From: Actinomycetes bacterium
GTDB lineage: Bacteria > Actinomycetota > Acidimicrobiia > Acidimicrobiales > Bog-793
Length of the DNA: 64,000 nucleotides
Assembly: GCA_021798985.1 (NCBI GenBank)
Contig: JAJZBI010000015.1
Coordinates: forward strand, 1-64,000
Direction of reading: 5' to 3'
Shown: positions 34,228-43,875 of the stretch, piece after piece
Layout of the letters: the number at the start of each line of letters is the position of its first letter
Position numbering within the stretch: the stretch's first letter is position 1
Translations under genes and position numbers: made by a program
Notes under the pieces: model-generated
Told to the model about the DNA's origin: nothing
The model's input: the letters and a program-made list of their open reading frames with translations, nothing else
Database searches by the model: none

Positions 34228-35400
34228 TCAATCGATCGCGTCGGGGGTGACGAAGATCGGCTCCGCGAGCGCTGGGCCACGCCAGTTCGCCAGGCGTTCG
34301 AGCAGGCTCTCCGTGACGACGTAGCCGCGGCTGATGATGAGGCGGCCCGAGCCGTCATAGACGTCCTCTTCGATCCTCCAGCCGACTTGGAGGTCGGCGG
34401 CGACGACGGGTCGCGGCTGGCCCGGCACGCCCCCCCCTCCGGGGTCCTCGATGAAGCAGGCGAGGAGCTCGGGGTCGTAGTCGTCCACGTCGCGTGCCAA
34501 GGCGCCGAGCGCATTGCGGCGGGCGACGCCGCCCGCCTCGAGGTGCTCGAGGGCCGTGGCCACCCGCAGCATCTGGCCACCGAGCGCGATCGACGAGCGG
34601 GGCTCGCCGTAGCGACAGCGCGCGTAGGGCACCTGCTGGTTGCGGATGATCTGGCGGACCGCCTCGAGGCGCGGAATGGAGGAGAGCAGACGGTCGCTCA
34701 GCCGCGGGAGCTCGTCGACCTGTGCCCGCTCGTCGTCCTCGAGCGGCAGCCCGCGGTGCAACTTGTCCACCGTCTCGGGAGCAAGGACGACCGTGCCGAG
34801 CTGCGCCAGCATCGCCGCGACCTCGATCTGCCAGGCGTCTTGGGGCTGGAGCGCCTCGATGAGGTGGCGCACGAGCGCTTGGATGCGGGTCGCCCGGGCG
34901 AACGCGACCGGATTCGCGAGGGCGAGCGCGTCGGTGAGCGCCGCCACGCTGCCGCGCAGGGTCTGCTCGAGGAGCTCGCGCTCGGCCGTCACGGCACGGT
35001 GGAGGGCCACCGCATCGTTGAGCGCCGCCCGGAGCTCGGCGCCGCTGCAGGGCTTGGTGAGGAACCGGAAGATGTTTCCCCGGTTGACCGCCGCGATCGC
35101 AGCGGAGAGGTCCGCCTGGCCGGTGAGCAGGATGCGGGTCGTGTCCGGGCGAAGCGACCGGGCATGGGTCAAGACCTCGGCGCCGTCCATCTCGGGCATC
35201 CGCATGTCGCACACGAGGACCGCAAATTCTGCCGACGTCTCGAGCAGGCCAAGTGCGGCGGCACCCGACGTCACGCCGGTCACCTCGAAGAGTGCGTGCA
35301 GCTGGCGCGCCAGCGCGTCGACGACCGCTTGCTCGTCGTCGACGCAGAGGATCTTCGGCAATGTCTTGATGGCCGTTCCCGCCGGAATCGACAAGGTCAT
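34228..35400 (-). CDS. response regulator: REC plus degenerate HD-GYP-like domain
   Basis: 390 residues. REC domain (about 14-130): ILCVDDEQ, phosphoacceptor Asp65 in VCDMRMPEMDG, FLTKP with the conserved Lys. A helical link leads to a domain (about 165-330) with the layout of HD-GYP phosphodiesterases, but the metal-binding His-Asp is replaced (AQLGTVVLAPETVDKLH), and the GYP position reads RYGEP. It is therefore probably not a c-di-GMP hydrolase. A tail of about 60 residues ends it. The start overlaps the REC-HDOD gene by four bases (ATGA), so it is the last gene of a three-gene operon. Confidence 0.82.
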   Translation of the reverse strand: MTLSIPAGTAIKTLPKILCVDDEQAVVDALARQLHALFEVTGVTSGAAALGLLETSAEFAVLVCDMRMPEMDGAEVLTHARSLRPDTTRILLTGQADLSAAIAAVNRGNIFRFLTKPCSGAELRAALNDAVALHRAVTAERELLEQTLRGSVAALTDALALANPVAFARATRIQALVRHLIEALQPQDAWQIEVAAMLAQLGTVVLAPETVDKLHRGLPLEDDERAQVDELPRLSDRLLSSIPRLEAVRQIIRNQQVPYARCRYGEPRSSIALGGQMLRVATALEHLEAGGVARRNALGALARDVDDYDPELLACFIEDPGGGGVPGQPRPVVAADLQVGWRIEEDVYDGSGRLIISRGYVVTESLLERLANWRGPALAEPIFVTPDAID

Positions 35401-36560
35401 GGCTCCTCCTCGAACAGTCGGCTCGCCGCGAGCTTCCAGCGGCGCAGCTCGGGATGATGGATTGCGGCGGCGAGGTCCTCGTGACCGGGGACCGCCGACA
35501 GTTCGGCGTCGAGCGCGTCGGCGACCGCGAGCACCTGGTGGGCCCCTGCCGGTGAGGCGAACGCCGCCACGGGCATCGGCAGGGCTCGCCGTGCCCGCTC
35601 GACCAGCTCGCAGACGCCGCTCGGCAAGCCCCACAGTTTGAGCAGGTACTGACCGATTCGCGCGTTCTCGGCGAGCTGCGTCTCGCCGTTGCCCGGCGCC
35701 GCCCCACACAGCACCGTGGCCGCGAGCACCCCGACGTCGTGCAGCTGGCAGGCAAGCTGGAGCTCGGGGGACGGCGGAGTGCCCTGGAGGTAGCCGACGA
35801 GCCGGCTCACGCGCCGGGCGTGCGCGGCCAGCTTGCCGGCCACGATGCCGACCGGTGTGGGCGCGGCCACCGCGAGCGTGCCGATCTCCATGAGGGTGCG
35901 CAGGTTCTGCGTGCCGACGCGCTCGAAGGCCGCCGGCACTGAGCTGAGGCCCGTGAGGAGGCCGAAGAAGGCGCTGCTCGCGAGCTGCAGCACCTTTGCG
36001 CTGATGCCGACATCGCAGGCGATCGCGCTCGCCACGTCAAGGGGCGGCTCGTCGCTCGAAAGCGCAGCGCGCAGGTGCCGGCAGGTGGCGGCGGGGCTCG
36101 GTAGGCAGTCCATGCGTCCGAGCTCCCCGCGCACCGCAGCATCGGCCACGTGGCCCTGGGCGGCGACGATGTCGCGGATGACGCCGGCGAGCGCGTCTGC
36201 TCCGATCGGCTTGCTCAAGAACCGGTGCGCCAGGCCCGAGCTGACCAGGGCGGCGTGCGCGTCGGTCTGCCCGGAGAGCACGACCCGAGCGGCACCGGGC
36301 GCTTCGGTGCGGGCGTGCGCCAGCAGGCTCGCCCCGTCCATCTCGGGCATCCGCATGTCGGAGAAGACGGCGTCGACGCGCCGCGCCCTGAGGACTTCGA
36401 GCGCGGCCGCACCCGAGCTCGCAAAGACGAGCTCGCAGCCGGCGCGGCCCCGCGACAGGGCGCGGCGCAGCCCGGCGAGAACGTTCTCGTCGTCGTCGAC
36501 GAAAAGGATTGTCTTCGGCTCGCCTTCCGGGGTCGGCGCGCCGGCGCGGGACGTGTTCAC
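35397..36560 (-). CDS. response regulator: REC plus HDOD domain
   Basis: 387 residues. REC (about 16-135) has ILFVDDDENV, Asp68 in FSDMRMPEMDG and the RFLSKP lysine. The HDOD domain (about 150-350) shows CLPSPAATCRHL, the DVGISAKVLQLASSAFFG helix and CQLHDVGVL. HDOD domains are non-hydrolytic relatives of HD domains used in signal output. Its start overlaps the upstream kinase by four bases and its stop overlaps the next gene, so all three are coupled. It is a likely phosphorylation target of that kinase. Confidence 0.88.
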   Translation of the reverse strand: MNTSRAGAPTPEGEPKTILFVDDDENVLAGLRRALSRGRAGCELVFASSGAAALEVLRARRVDAVFSDMRMPEMDGASLLAHARTEAPGAARVVLSGQTDAHAALVSSGLAHRFLSKPIGADALAGVIRDIVAAQGHVADAAVRGELGRMDCLPSPAATCRHLRAALSSDEPPLDVASAIACDVGISAKVLQLASSAFFGLLTGLSSVPAAFERVGTQNLRTLMEIGTLAVAAPTPVGIVAGKLAAHARRVSRLVGYLQGTPPSPELQLACQLHDVGVLAATVLCGAAPGNGETQLAENARIGQYLLKLWGLPSGVCELVERARRALPMPVAAFASPAGAHQVLAVADALDAELSAVPGHEDLAAAIHHPELRRWKLAASRLFEEEP

Positions 36561-39500
36561 GCGATCGTGGCCTTCGCGGCGCCGTTGCGGGCGGTCGGGG
36601 GAACGAGGGGTAGCCAGAGCGTGAACTGGGTGCCAGACGTCGAGGTGTCGACGTCGATGCGGCCGTGGTGACGGTCGACGACGGTGCTCCAGGCGAGGGC
36701 CAGGCCCTGGCCGGTTCCCTGCCCGATCGGCTTGGTGGTGAAGAAGGGCTCGAAGATGTGGGGCAGGACGTCATCGGCGATCCCCGGGCCGCTGTCTGAC
36801 ACCGTGATGGTCGCGAACCCGGTGCTGGTCCCCGTCGCCACGGCGATCTGGCCCCGCTCGCCCGGCTGGTTCGTCTGCGTCACGGCGTGCGCGGCGTTGA
36901 CGATGAGGTTCAACAGAACCTGGCCGACCGCCCCGGGATAGCAGGTCACCGTCGGAAGCTCGCCGAGCGAGAGGTCGAGCTCCGCGACGTACTTCGTCTC
37001 GTTGCGGGCCACGGTGACCGTGTTCGCGACCACTTCGTTGAGGTCCACCGGCTCGGGGTCCTCGCGGTCGGGATGTCCAAAGGCCTTCATCGCCCGCACG
37101 ATGCGGGCGACTCGCTCGACGCCCTCGAGGCTCTGGGTGATCGCGGCGGGGACCTCGTCGAGGATGAAGCGGAGGTCCGTGGCGTCATCGGCCCGAGGCG
37201 CCGTCGGCATCTCCCCATCAGGCCGCCCTCCAGAGGCGAGGGCGGCTTGGACGGCGGGCCACGAGTCGGAGAGGAACGTCAGATTGTCGGCGATGAACTG
37301 GGTCGGCGTGTTGATCTCGTGGGCGATCCCCGCCGCCAGGCGGCCGAGGGACTCAAGCTCTTGAGCACGGCGCAGGTCTCCCTCGAGCCGCAAGCGATCG
37401 GTGACGTCCTCGACGACGGCGACGCGCGAGGCGCCGCTCCCTGAGCCGTCGAGGACGTGCACGCCGGTGACCCGCACGATGCGGGCGGCTCCGTCGGAGC
37501 GGTACAAGACGTGCTGCTGGCTCCGGGCGCGGTCCGCGGCGGGAAGGTGAGGCAGGCTCGGGCCCGGCGCTTCGACGGCACGATCGAACAGCGCGTCGAG
37601 CGGCTGGCCGTAGAGTTCCTCGCTCGGCCGGTCAATGATGCGGCAGAAGGCCGGGTTGACATCGACAATTCGGCCCGAAGCATCCAGCCGGTAGATGCCG
37701 AGCGGGACCTGCTCGAGGAGGCTCTCGAATCGGCGCTGGCTCTCGGCAAGGGCGCGCTGGGCCAAGTGGCGCGTCGTGATGTCGAGGTGGGCGACCACCG
37801 CCATCCCGACGTGTCCGGCGAGCGGTGAGGCGACGAGGAGGAACTGGCGTTCCTCCGTCGGGCTGTTGCACGGGTACTCGAGGGAGAAGGCGTCCCTGCT
37901 CCCGCCGAGGACGGCGCGGATCCCGCGCCCGGCGAGCTCCGCGATCTCGGCGCCCTCGCCTCGAGACGAGGCGCACACCGACAAGTAGTTCGTGCCCACC
38001 CCGCAGCGGCCGGCGTCGCCGCCGTTGTCCAGCGCGAAGCGCTGCCAGGCGACGTTGGTGGCGACGATCGTGCCGTCCGCGTCGATCACGGCGGCGGAGA
38101 TGGGCAGCGAGTCGAGGACCGCCCAGCCGACCTCGCGCGAGCGAACCGAGAGGCTGAGGGGATCCACCGGTGTCGGGCAGCGAGGCTTGCTCGGCAGCGC
38201 CCCTTGGCGTTCGGCGAGGAATTCGCTGAACTCGAGGGGCGGGAGCGGCTTGGAGAACAGGTAGCCCTGCGACAGCGAGCAGCCGAGCTGGCGCAGCGCG
38301 TCCAGCTGCGCGGAGTTCTCGACGCCCTCGGCGGTCGTCACGAGCCCGAGGTCCCGTGCCAGCGCCACGATCGCCCGTACGAGCGCGGTCGCCCCCGGGT
38401 CACGGCTCAGTCCGGCGACGAACTGCTTGTCGATCTTGATGGCGTCGATCGGGAACTTCTCGAGGTAGGCGAGGGAGGAGTAGCCCGTGCCGAAGTCGTC
38501 CAGCGACACGTGGGCACCCATGCGGCGCAGCGCCAGCAGCGTCTTGAGCGCCGTGTCGGTGTCTCGCACGAGCGCCGTCTCGGTCACTTCCAGGTTGAGG
38601 CAGCCGGGGTCAATCGCCGAGCGCTCGATCGCCTCGGCCAGCACGCCCACGATCCTGGCGTCGGCGAGATCGGTCGCCGAGAGGTTGATCCCCACGCGAA
38701 AGTCCGGCGGCACGGCGCCGCTGCGCCGCCACTCGGCGAGCTGGTCGCACACGTGGTCGACGATGCGGCGCGTGAGCGCCTGGATCGTCCCGATCGACGT
38801 CGCCGCCTCGATGAAGGTGTCGGGTGGAACGGGACCCCGGGTGGGATGGACCCAGCGAGCGAGCGCCTCGCATCCCACGCATCGGCCGTCGCCGACCTGG
38901 ACGACGGGCTGGTAGGCGACCTCGATCTGGTCGAGCTCCACGGCCCGGCGCAGGTCGTGCTCGAGCTCGAGGCGGTCGCGCAGTGCCGCGAGGTCGCGGT
39001 CTTCGAACAAGACGGTGTGCCCGCCGCCGGCGCTCTTGGCGCGGTGGAGCGCGAGGTCCGCGTTGCGCAGCAGGCTCTCGGCGCTCGCCACGGCGCCGGC
39101 CGTCGCCACCCCGGCGCTCGAGGTGAGGTAGATCCGCTTCTGGTGGACGAGGAGATCCCCCGAGGCGGCGTTCGCCAGCCGGTGCGCCACGTCGAGTACC
39201 TCCTCGACGGCGTGGCAGTTCTCGAGGAGCACGCCGAAGGTGTCACCGCCGATTCGGGCGACGGTCATGCCGCCGCTCACGGACTCGAGGCGGTGTCCGA
39301 CGCTGCAGAGCAGGTCGTCGCCGAGCGCGAAGCCGTAGCTGTCGTTGACGGAGTTGAAGGCGTCGACGTTCACGGCGACGAGCGCCACGATCGCGTTGCC
39401 GAGCGCCTGGGAGCGCACCAGCGCCTGGCCGATCCGGTCGCACAACAGCGCCCGGTTCGGGAGCTTGGTGAGGGGATCGAGCAGCGTGAGCTGGGCGAGC

Positions 39501-40279
39501 GCCTCGGTGGCGCGCCGCTGCTCGGTGATGTCGGCGAGCGTGGTGACGACCCGGATGTCGGTCGGCGCGCCCGCCGAGGGGACGGCGATGGCGTTCACTG
39601 AGAGCCAGCGCACGCTGTCGTCGGGCTGGATCACGCCGATCACGCTGCCGCGGATGGCGCGCCCGCTCTCGAATGCCTCGCGGGAGGGGTGCTCGCGCGG
39701 CGGCAGCGGCGTGCCGTCGCTCCGCACGAGGAGGTGCGGCGGCTCTTCGAGGAGCTCGTCGACCGTTCTCGGGCGGTAGCCGAGCAGGCGCCGAGCCGCT
39801 TCGTTGAAGTACAGGACGCGCCCGGTGCGGTCGTGGATCGCGACGCCCTCGTGCAACGCGTCGACCGCCCATGCGAACTGCAGGTCGCGGGCGCCGAGAC
39901 GCTGATGGGCGCTGCGCCGCTCGATGGCGTGGCGGACCGCGGTCACCACGTTGCCCGGCGAGGTCCGCGAGGCGACGAGGTAGTCGTCGGCACCGAGCCC
40001 GATCGCGTGGCTCGCCGCGTGCTCGTCGTCGAGCTCGCCCACCACGACGACCGCCGGTCGGGCTTGGGCGCCGGGGATCCACGCGAGCGCCGATTCGTCG
40101 CCGCGCAGGTGGACCACGACGCAGTCAACGGGTCGAGCTGCGAGCAGCTTGGCGGCCGTTTCGACATCGGTCACCGCGCAGACCGCGAGGTCGCCCGCCG
40201 CTTCGAGGTGCTGGCGCGCCCGGGTCGCGTCCGGACAGTCCTCAAGGACGAACACCATCGATACCGCAGCGACTTCCAT
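36557..40279 (-). CDS. composite sensor: REC-like, PAS, degenerate GGDEF, EAL, PAS, PAS, histidine kinase
   Basis: 1240 residues from ATG 40279. In order: REC-like (about 8-118, with LEDCPD but no clear phosphoacceptor), PAS (about 135-255), GGDEF (about 264-430) with the site degenerate as GGDTF (344-348), EAL (about 436-690), PAS (about 718-838), PAS (about 848-965), HisKA with [12 protein letters not shown] (His at about 987) and HATPase_c ([26 protein letters not shown]). The EAL site looks complete: [27 protein letters not shown] and QGYLFSKP, so it can probably hydrolyse c-di-GMP, while GGDTF is unlikely to make it. It forms an operon with two REC output proteins. A TATAAT box lies at 40402-40407. 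Cytoplasmic; no membrane segment seen. Confidence 0.88.
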   Translation of the reverse strand: MEVAAVSMVFVLEDCPDATRARQHLEAAGDLAVCAVTDVETAAKLLAARPVDCVVVHLRGDESALAWIPGAQARPAVVVVGELDDEHAASHAIGLGADDYLVASRTSPGNVVTAVRHAIERRSAHQRLGARDLQFAWAVDALHEGVAIHDRTGRVLYFNEAARRLLGYRPRTVDELLEEPPHLLVRSDGTPLPPREHPSREAFESGRAIRGSVIGVIQPDDSVRWLSVNAIAVPSAGAPTDIRVVTTLADITEQRRATEALAQLTLLDPLTKLPNRALLCDRIGQALVRSQALGNAIVALVAVNVDAFNSVNDSYGFALGDDLLCSVGHRLESVSGGMTVARIGGDTFGVLLENCHAVEEVLDVAHRLANAASGDLLVHQKRIYLTSSAGVATAGAVASAESLLRNADLALHRAKSAGGGHTVLFEDRDLAALRDRLELEHDLRRAVELDQIEVAYQPVVQVGDGRCVGCEALARWVHPTRGPVPPDTFIEAATSIGTIQALTRRIVDHVCDQLAEWRRSGAVPPDFRVGINLSATDLADARIVGVLAEAIERSAIDPGCLNLEVTETALVRDTDTALKTLLALRRMGAHVSLDDFGTGYSSLAYLEKFPIDAIKIDKQFVAGLSRDPGATALVRAIVALARDLGLVTTAEGVENSAQLDALRQLGCSLSQGYLFSKPLPPLEFSEFLAERQGALPSKPRCPTPVDPLSLSVRSREVGWAVLDSLPISAAVIDADGTIVATNVAWQRFALDNGGDAGRCGVGTNYLSVCASSRGEGAEIAELAGRGIRAVLGGSRDAFSLEYPCNSPTEERQFLLVASPLAGHVGMAVVAHLDITTRHLAQRALAESQRRFESLLEQVPLGIYRLDASGRIVDVNPAFCRIIDRPSEELYGQPLDALFDRAVEAPGPSLPHLPAADRARSQQHVLYRSDGAARIVRVTGVHVLDGSGSGASRVAVVEDVTDRLRLEGDLRRAQELESLGRLAAGIAHEINTPTQFIADNLTFLSDSWPAVQAALASGGRPDGEMPTAPRADDATDLRFILDEVPAAITQSLEGVERVARIVRAMKAFGHPDREDPEPVDLNEVVANTVTVARNETKYVAELDLSLGELPTVTCYPGAVGQVLLNLIVNAAHAVTQTNQPGERGQIAVATGTSTGFATITVSDSGPGIADDVLPHIFEPFFTTKPIGQGTGQGLALAWSTVVDRHHGRIDVDTSTSGTQFTLWLPLVPPTARNGAAKATIA

Positions 40280-40401
40280 GCACCGCTCCACTCGCACACC
40301 GGCGCAGCGGACCGGTTCCCTTGGCTGCCGGAGCGTCTTGCCCGCGACAACACCGCGCCGCGCAAAGACGGGAGCGCCACACGGCAACCGCGCTACGTAA
40401 C

Positions 40402-40421
40402 ATTATAACCACGTACCGTGG
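40402..40421 (-). promoter_or_regulatory. promoter with palindrome upstream of the signalling operon
   Basis: On the minus strand a perfect -10 box TATAAT (40402-40407) lies about 125 bases before the sensor start. There is no -35 match; instead the inverted repeat CCACG-TAC-CGTGG (40409-40421) abuts it, which would suit an activator or repressor. The rest of 40280-40625 holds an AT-rich patch around 40508-40528 (TAAATATTACG) that could be the promoter for the divergent gene at 40626, and nothing else I recognise. Confidence 0.5.
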
Positions 40422-40625
40422 CGATGGGATGGCTGGCCCGCGCTAGCTCCGGCGCGCGGACCGCCGCAATGGGGCGCCAGGACCGAACCATCCCGACGGC
40501 ATGCCACTAAATATTACGAAGTGATAACAGGCCGCGCGTCCGCGGCCCATAGGCGGTCCCCATGATGGGGGCACCGGGTGCCCGGACGTGGCGACCCGGG
40601 GGAGCTCACGGAGAAGGGGGCAGCA

Positions 40626-41375
40626 ATGACGGGACGGACCTTCATCAAGCTGGCCGCGCTGAGCGCGTTCGCCGCCGGTGCGGCGGTGGTGGTCGCGGCG
40701 CCGTCTCCGAGCGCCGGCGCAACGCGACCCGCTGGCGAGCGCCCGGCGTTCTCCGCCATGCAGCACTCGCTCGAGACCCAGCTCGCCCGGCGCCAGGTCC
40801 AGCTCGCCCGGCGCCAGGTCCAGCTCGTCCACCTCTCCGCGGACCTCACCGCGGCGACGTCGTTGACCGCTGCCAACGCCGCGCTGCTGCGTGGGCGACT
40901 CGCGGCGGAGACGGCCGCGATCAACGCGCTTGCGGCCAAGGCGCCGAATGACCGCAGCATTGCCCAGCTCAAGGCGGAGCGGCGGGCGATGATCCGCCAG
41001 AGCCGCGTCTACGCGGTGATGACCCCGCAGGTCTTCCAGGTGATCGAGGCGGCCTCGGCGTCGGTGCAGCTCGCCGGACTCCAGGCCCAACAGAGCGCCC
41101 TCGCCACAGCGGTCGGCGCGCTGATCGGCCAGCCCGGTGCGGCGACCGCCAGCCGCCACTACCGCGACTTCGTCGCCCGGCTGCAGGTGGCGGCGCGTGC
41201 GACGGCTGAGGTCGACACCACGGTGCTCGCCCAGGTCCCCGAGGACTTTCCCCGCGACACCCACGTGTTCGTGGCCGCCGGGCGCCGGTTGCTCGCCGCC
41301 GAGGTGTCCCTCGCTCGGGCGGACTACGACGCCACCGTCATCAACCTGGCGAGCGGTGGCTACCAGGGCGCGTAG
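40626..41375 (+). CDS. exported coiled-coil protein of unknown function
   Basis: 249 residues. A signal peptide (about 1-32, ending PSAGA) is followed by an Ala/Gln/Leu-rich, probably coiled-coil body. A seven-residue unit LARRQVQ occurs twice in a row (about 55-68), encoded by an exact 21-base duplication. No catalytic motif is seen. AGAAGGGGG precedes the ATG at normal distance. It is divergent from the signalling operon and shares its intergenic region, so it may be a regulated output. Confidence 0.72.
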   Translation: MTGRTFIKLAALSAFAAGAAVVVAAPSPSAGATRPAGERPAFSAMQHSLETQLARRQVQLARRQVQLVHLSADLTAATSLTAANAALLRGRLAAETAAINALAAKAPNDRSIAQLKAERRAMIRQSRVYAVMTPQVFQVIEAASASVQLAGLQAQQSALATAVGALIGQPGAATASRHYRDFVARLQVAARATAEVDTTVLAQVPEDFPRDTHVFVAAGRRLLAAEVSLARADYDATVINLASGGYQGA

Positions 41376-41429
41376 CCGGGACGCCGCGACCGCCGACGGG
41401 AGGCGGCGGCATGCGGGCAGGATTGGGCG

Positions 41430-42305
41430 ATGCGCACCAATCGCGACTGGGTCGCGGCACTCCCCGAGTCGCTTTCGGCGCAACGGCGCCTGCTCGCCAG
41501 CTTCCTCGATCAGTGCGAGCGCGCCCGGGCGGTGCGCTGGCTGTTCGTCGGGTGCTCGTTCGGCCGCGGGGCGGCCGACGCGCTCTCGGACCTCGACCTT
41601 GCCATCGGGCTCGACCCCGAGGGGTTCCGCGGTCCCGACGACGACCTGCGCTTCGCGCTCGCCTCGCTCGGTGAGCTGGTCGCGTGCTTCGTCCAGGACT
41701 GGCCCGCAAGCCGTCCGGTGCGTCGCTACTTCGCGCTGTACCGAGACCGGACCCAGATCGACCTCACGGTCAGCGAGGCCAGTGGCACCGTGCACCTTCC
41801 CGCCGGCGTCGTGCTCTACGACCCCGGCGGCCTCGTGGAGGTCGTGAGCGACGCGGTCCTCGCTCCGCGTCCCGAAGAGGTCCAGCGATGGGCCGCGAGC
41901 GCATGGGAAGCCCTGCTCAATCTGGGCAAGTACGTGCGCCGCGGCTCGCCGTGGGAGGCGCGTCGCCAGCTCGAGGAGGCGCGCGCCCTGCTGTTCCAGC
42001 TGTGGGCGCACGCCGAGGGCGTGGCGCAGGCCCGCTATGGCATCACGGCGCTGTTCGATCTGGAGCCGCCGCGCCTGCCGGCGGGGATCGAGCGCACGCT
42101 CGCCGGCCTTCGCCTTGCCGAGCTGGTCGCTGCGGGCCGCGCGCTCGGCGAGCTGCTCGAAGCGACCCAGGAGCGGCTGGTTGTGGCGGGTACAAGGCTC
42201 CCCGGCGAGCTGGCGAGCTTCGTCCTGGGCGACCTCGCTCAGCTCGAGGGCGCCGGGCGCTCGCTGAGCACGCGTCCCGCCAGCCGGTCGACGCCGGGGG
42301 GATAG
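41430..42305 (+). CDS. nucleotidyltransferase domain protein
   Basis: 291 residues. The polymerase-beta-like core has VGCSFGRGAADALSDLDLAIGL with metal-binding Asp54 and Asp56, and a third acidic residue at about 111 in QIDLTV. A helical C-terminal half (about 150-280) resembles aminoglycoside adenylyltransferases (ANT(6)-like), but key substrate contacts cannot be judged, so resistance should not be assumed. The last 67 bases overlap the convergent Nudix gene. Confidence 0.78.
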   Translation: MRTNRDWVAALPESLSAQRRLLASFLDQCERARAVRWLFVGCSFGRGAADALSDLDLAIGLDPEGFRGPDDDLRFALASLGELVACFVQDWPASRPVRRYFALYRDRTQIDLTVSEASGTVHLPAGVVLYDPGGLVEVVSDAVLAPRPEEVQRWAASAWEALLNLGKYVRRGSPWEARRQLEEARALLFQLWAHAEGVAQARYGITALFDLEPPRLPAGIERTLAGLRLAELVAAGRALGELLEATQERLVVAGTRLPGELASFVLGDLAQLEGAGRSLSTRPASRSTPGG

Positions 42306-42697
42306 AGGGGGAGCACGGCACCAGCGGCGAGCTCGCGCCAGTGCCCGTCGACCGGATCGGCCTCGATCCCCGCCAGGTGCTCGCGGTCGTAGACGGCGGG
42401 ATCGACAAAGCGCGCCTCGAGCACGAACGCGATCTCGTGACCCGGTCGTCCCGCGAAGCTGAAGAGGTTCTCCAGGACCCCGACCACTCCATCGACGACG
42501 ATGTCGAGCCCGAGCTCTTCGCGCAGCTCGCGCCGGATCGCTTCGGCGGCGCGCTCACCAAAGTCCACGCCACCGCCGAGGAGCCGCTCGAAGCCAGCTC
42601 CGGTCGCGGGGTCGCGGCTAGAGGAGACGAGGATGGCGTGCCGCCGTGGGTGCACGATCAGCGCCAGCGCGAGCACGCGGATGCGCGGGCCGCTCAT
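42239..42697 (-). CDS. Nudix hydrolase
   Basis: 152 residues. A complete Nudix box runs from about 42 to 64, GGVDFGERAAEAIRRELREE followed by LGL, with the catalytic RExxEE. Nudix enzymes cleave nucleoside diphosphates linked to another group; the substrate is unknown. It converges on and overlaps the nucleotidyltransferase gene by 67 bases. A gap of 227 bases without visible features separates it from the DyP gene. Confidence 0.9.
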   Translation of the reverse strand: MSGPRIRVLALALIVHPRRHAILVSSSRDPATGAGFERLLGGGVDFGERAAEAIRRELREELGLDIVVDGVVGVLENLFSFAGRPGHEIAFVLEARFVDPAVYDREHLAGIEADPVDGHWRELAAGAVLPLYPPGVDRLAGRVLSERPAPSS

Positions 42698-42924
42698 CGG
42701 GGCCTACCGGCACATTCCCGCCGAGAGGCCTGTCGGCTCGAAGCCTTCAAGCGCACGGGCATCTCATCGCCCCGCAACCCCGTGACGCCGGCGCCAGGAG
42801 CCGACCGCGGTGCTGGGCGCGAGGGCGTCCCAGCACGGAGCGAGCGCGCCCGGCGGTGGGTGCGCGGAGCACGGCGGAGGGAAGGCTCGCATCCTTCGTC
42901 GGGTGTTGGCATCGACGGCCTCGC

Positions 42925-43875
42925 TCAGTCCGGCAGCGGTGGGTCCTCGAGGAAGTCGGCCGTCGGGACGAAGAACAACGACCCGGTGACCGCCCGCGAG
43001 AAGTCGAGGATCCGGTCGCTGTTGCCCGGGGGGTCGCCGATGAACATGCGCTCGAGCATCGTCTCGGTGATCCGGGGCGAGCGCGAGTAGCCGATGAAGT
43101 AGGTGCCGAACTCGCGCGACCCGAGCCGGCCAAAGGGCATGTTGTCGCGCAGGATCTGGAGCTCCTCGCCGTCGGGCCCCTCGATGACGTTCAGCGCGAC
43201 GTGCGCGTTGGCGGCCTTGACCTCGTCGGGCAGCTCGACGTTGGAGAGCTTGGTGCGGCCGATCGCCCGCTCTTGCTCCTCGACGCTCAGCGCGTTCCAT
43301 GCGTCGAGGTCGTGCAGGTACTTCTGCACGATGACGTAGCTCGATCCGGCAAAGTGCGGATCCTCCTCGCCGACGGTGACGGCCGCTGCGGCGCCGTCGC
43401 CCACCGGGTTCTCCGTGCCGTCGACGAAGCCAAGGAGGTCGCGGACCTCGAAGTACTTGAAGCCGTGCACCTCGTCGACGACCTCGACCGCTCCCGCGAG
43501 GCGGTCCATGATCTGGCTCGCGAGCTCGAAGCACAGATCAATCTGCTCGGCGCGGATGTGGAAGAGGAGATCTCCAGGCGTCGAAGGGGCATGGTGGCGC
43601 TCGCCGTTGAGGGCGCGGAATGGGTGCAGCTCGGCGGGCTTCGGCCCCCCGTACAGGCGGTGAAAGACGGCATCGCCCACGCCCGCCACCACGGCGAGGC
43701 GGCCTTCGGGGACGCGAAAGCCGACCGTCCGCTGCAGGCCAGCGAGGTCGGCGAGCAGGTCGCGCACGGTCGCCGCTTGGCCCCCATGCACCGTCGCGAC
43801 GAGAAAGATCGCGTTCGTCGTGAGCGGCGTGAGCACCGGCTGGCGGAGCGGGCGGGATGCTTCAGTCGGGCTCAT
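42925..43875 (-). CDS. DyP-type heme peroxidase
   Basis: 316 residues from ATG 43875. Family marks are GFVDGTENP (distal Asp of the GxxDG motif), NAHVALNVI (proximal heme His) and FGTYFIGYSR (distal Arg). DyP peroxidases oxidise dyes, phenols or porphyrins with hydrogen peroxide. There is no twin-arginine signal, so it is cytoplasmic, and no encapsulin gene lies nearby. GAGG precedes the start; the frame extends upstream without similarity. Confidence 0.92.
   Translation of the reverse strand: MSPTEASRPLRQPVLTPLTTNAIFLVATVHGGQAATVRDLLADLAGLQRTVGFRVPEGRLAVVAGVGDAVFHRLYGGPKPAELHPFRALNGERHHAPSTPGDLLFHIRAEQIDLCFELASQIMDRLAGAVEVVDEVHGFKYFEVRDLLGFVDGTENPVGDGAAAAVTVGEEDPHFAGSSYVIVQKYLHDLDAWNALSVEEQERAIGRTKLSNVELPDEVKAANAHVALNVIEGPDGEELQILRDNMPFGRLGSREFGTYFIGYSRSPRITETMLERMFIGDPPGNSDRILDFSRAVTGSLFFVPTADFLEDPPLPD

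Noticed and set aside
38204-39601. 465-residue plus-strand frame opposite the composite sensor
   Set aside because: Antisense of the GGDEF/EAL region, which is clearly coding on the minus strand.
41430-42305. Call of aminoglycoside resistance for the nucleotidyltransferase
   Set aside because: Only the general nucleotidyltransferase core is visible; the substrate cannot be inferred.
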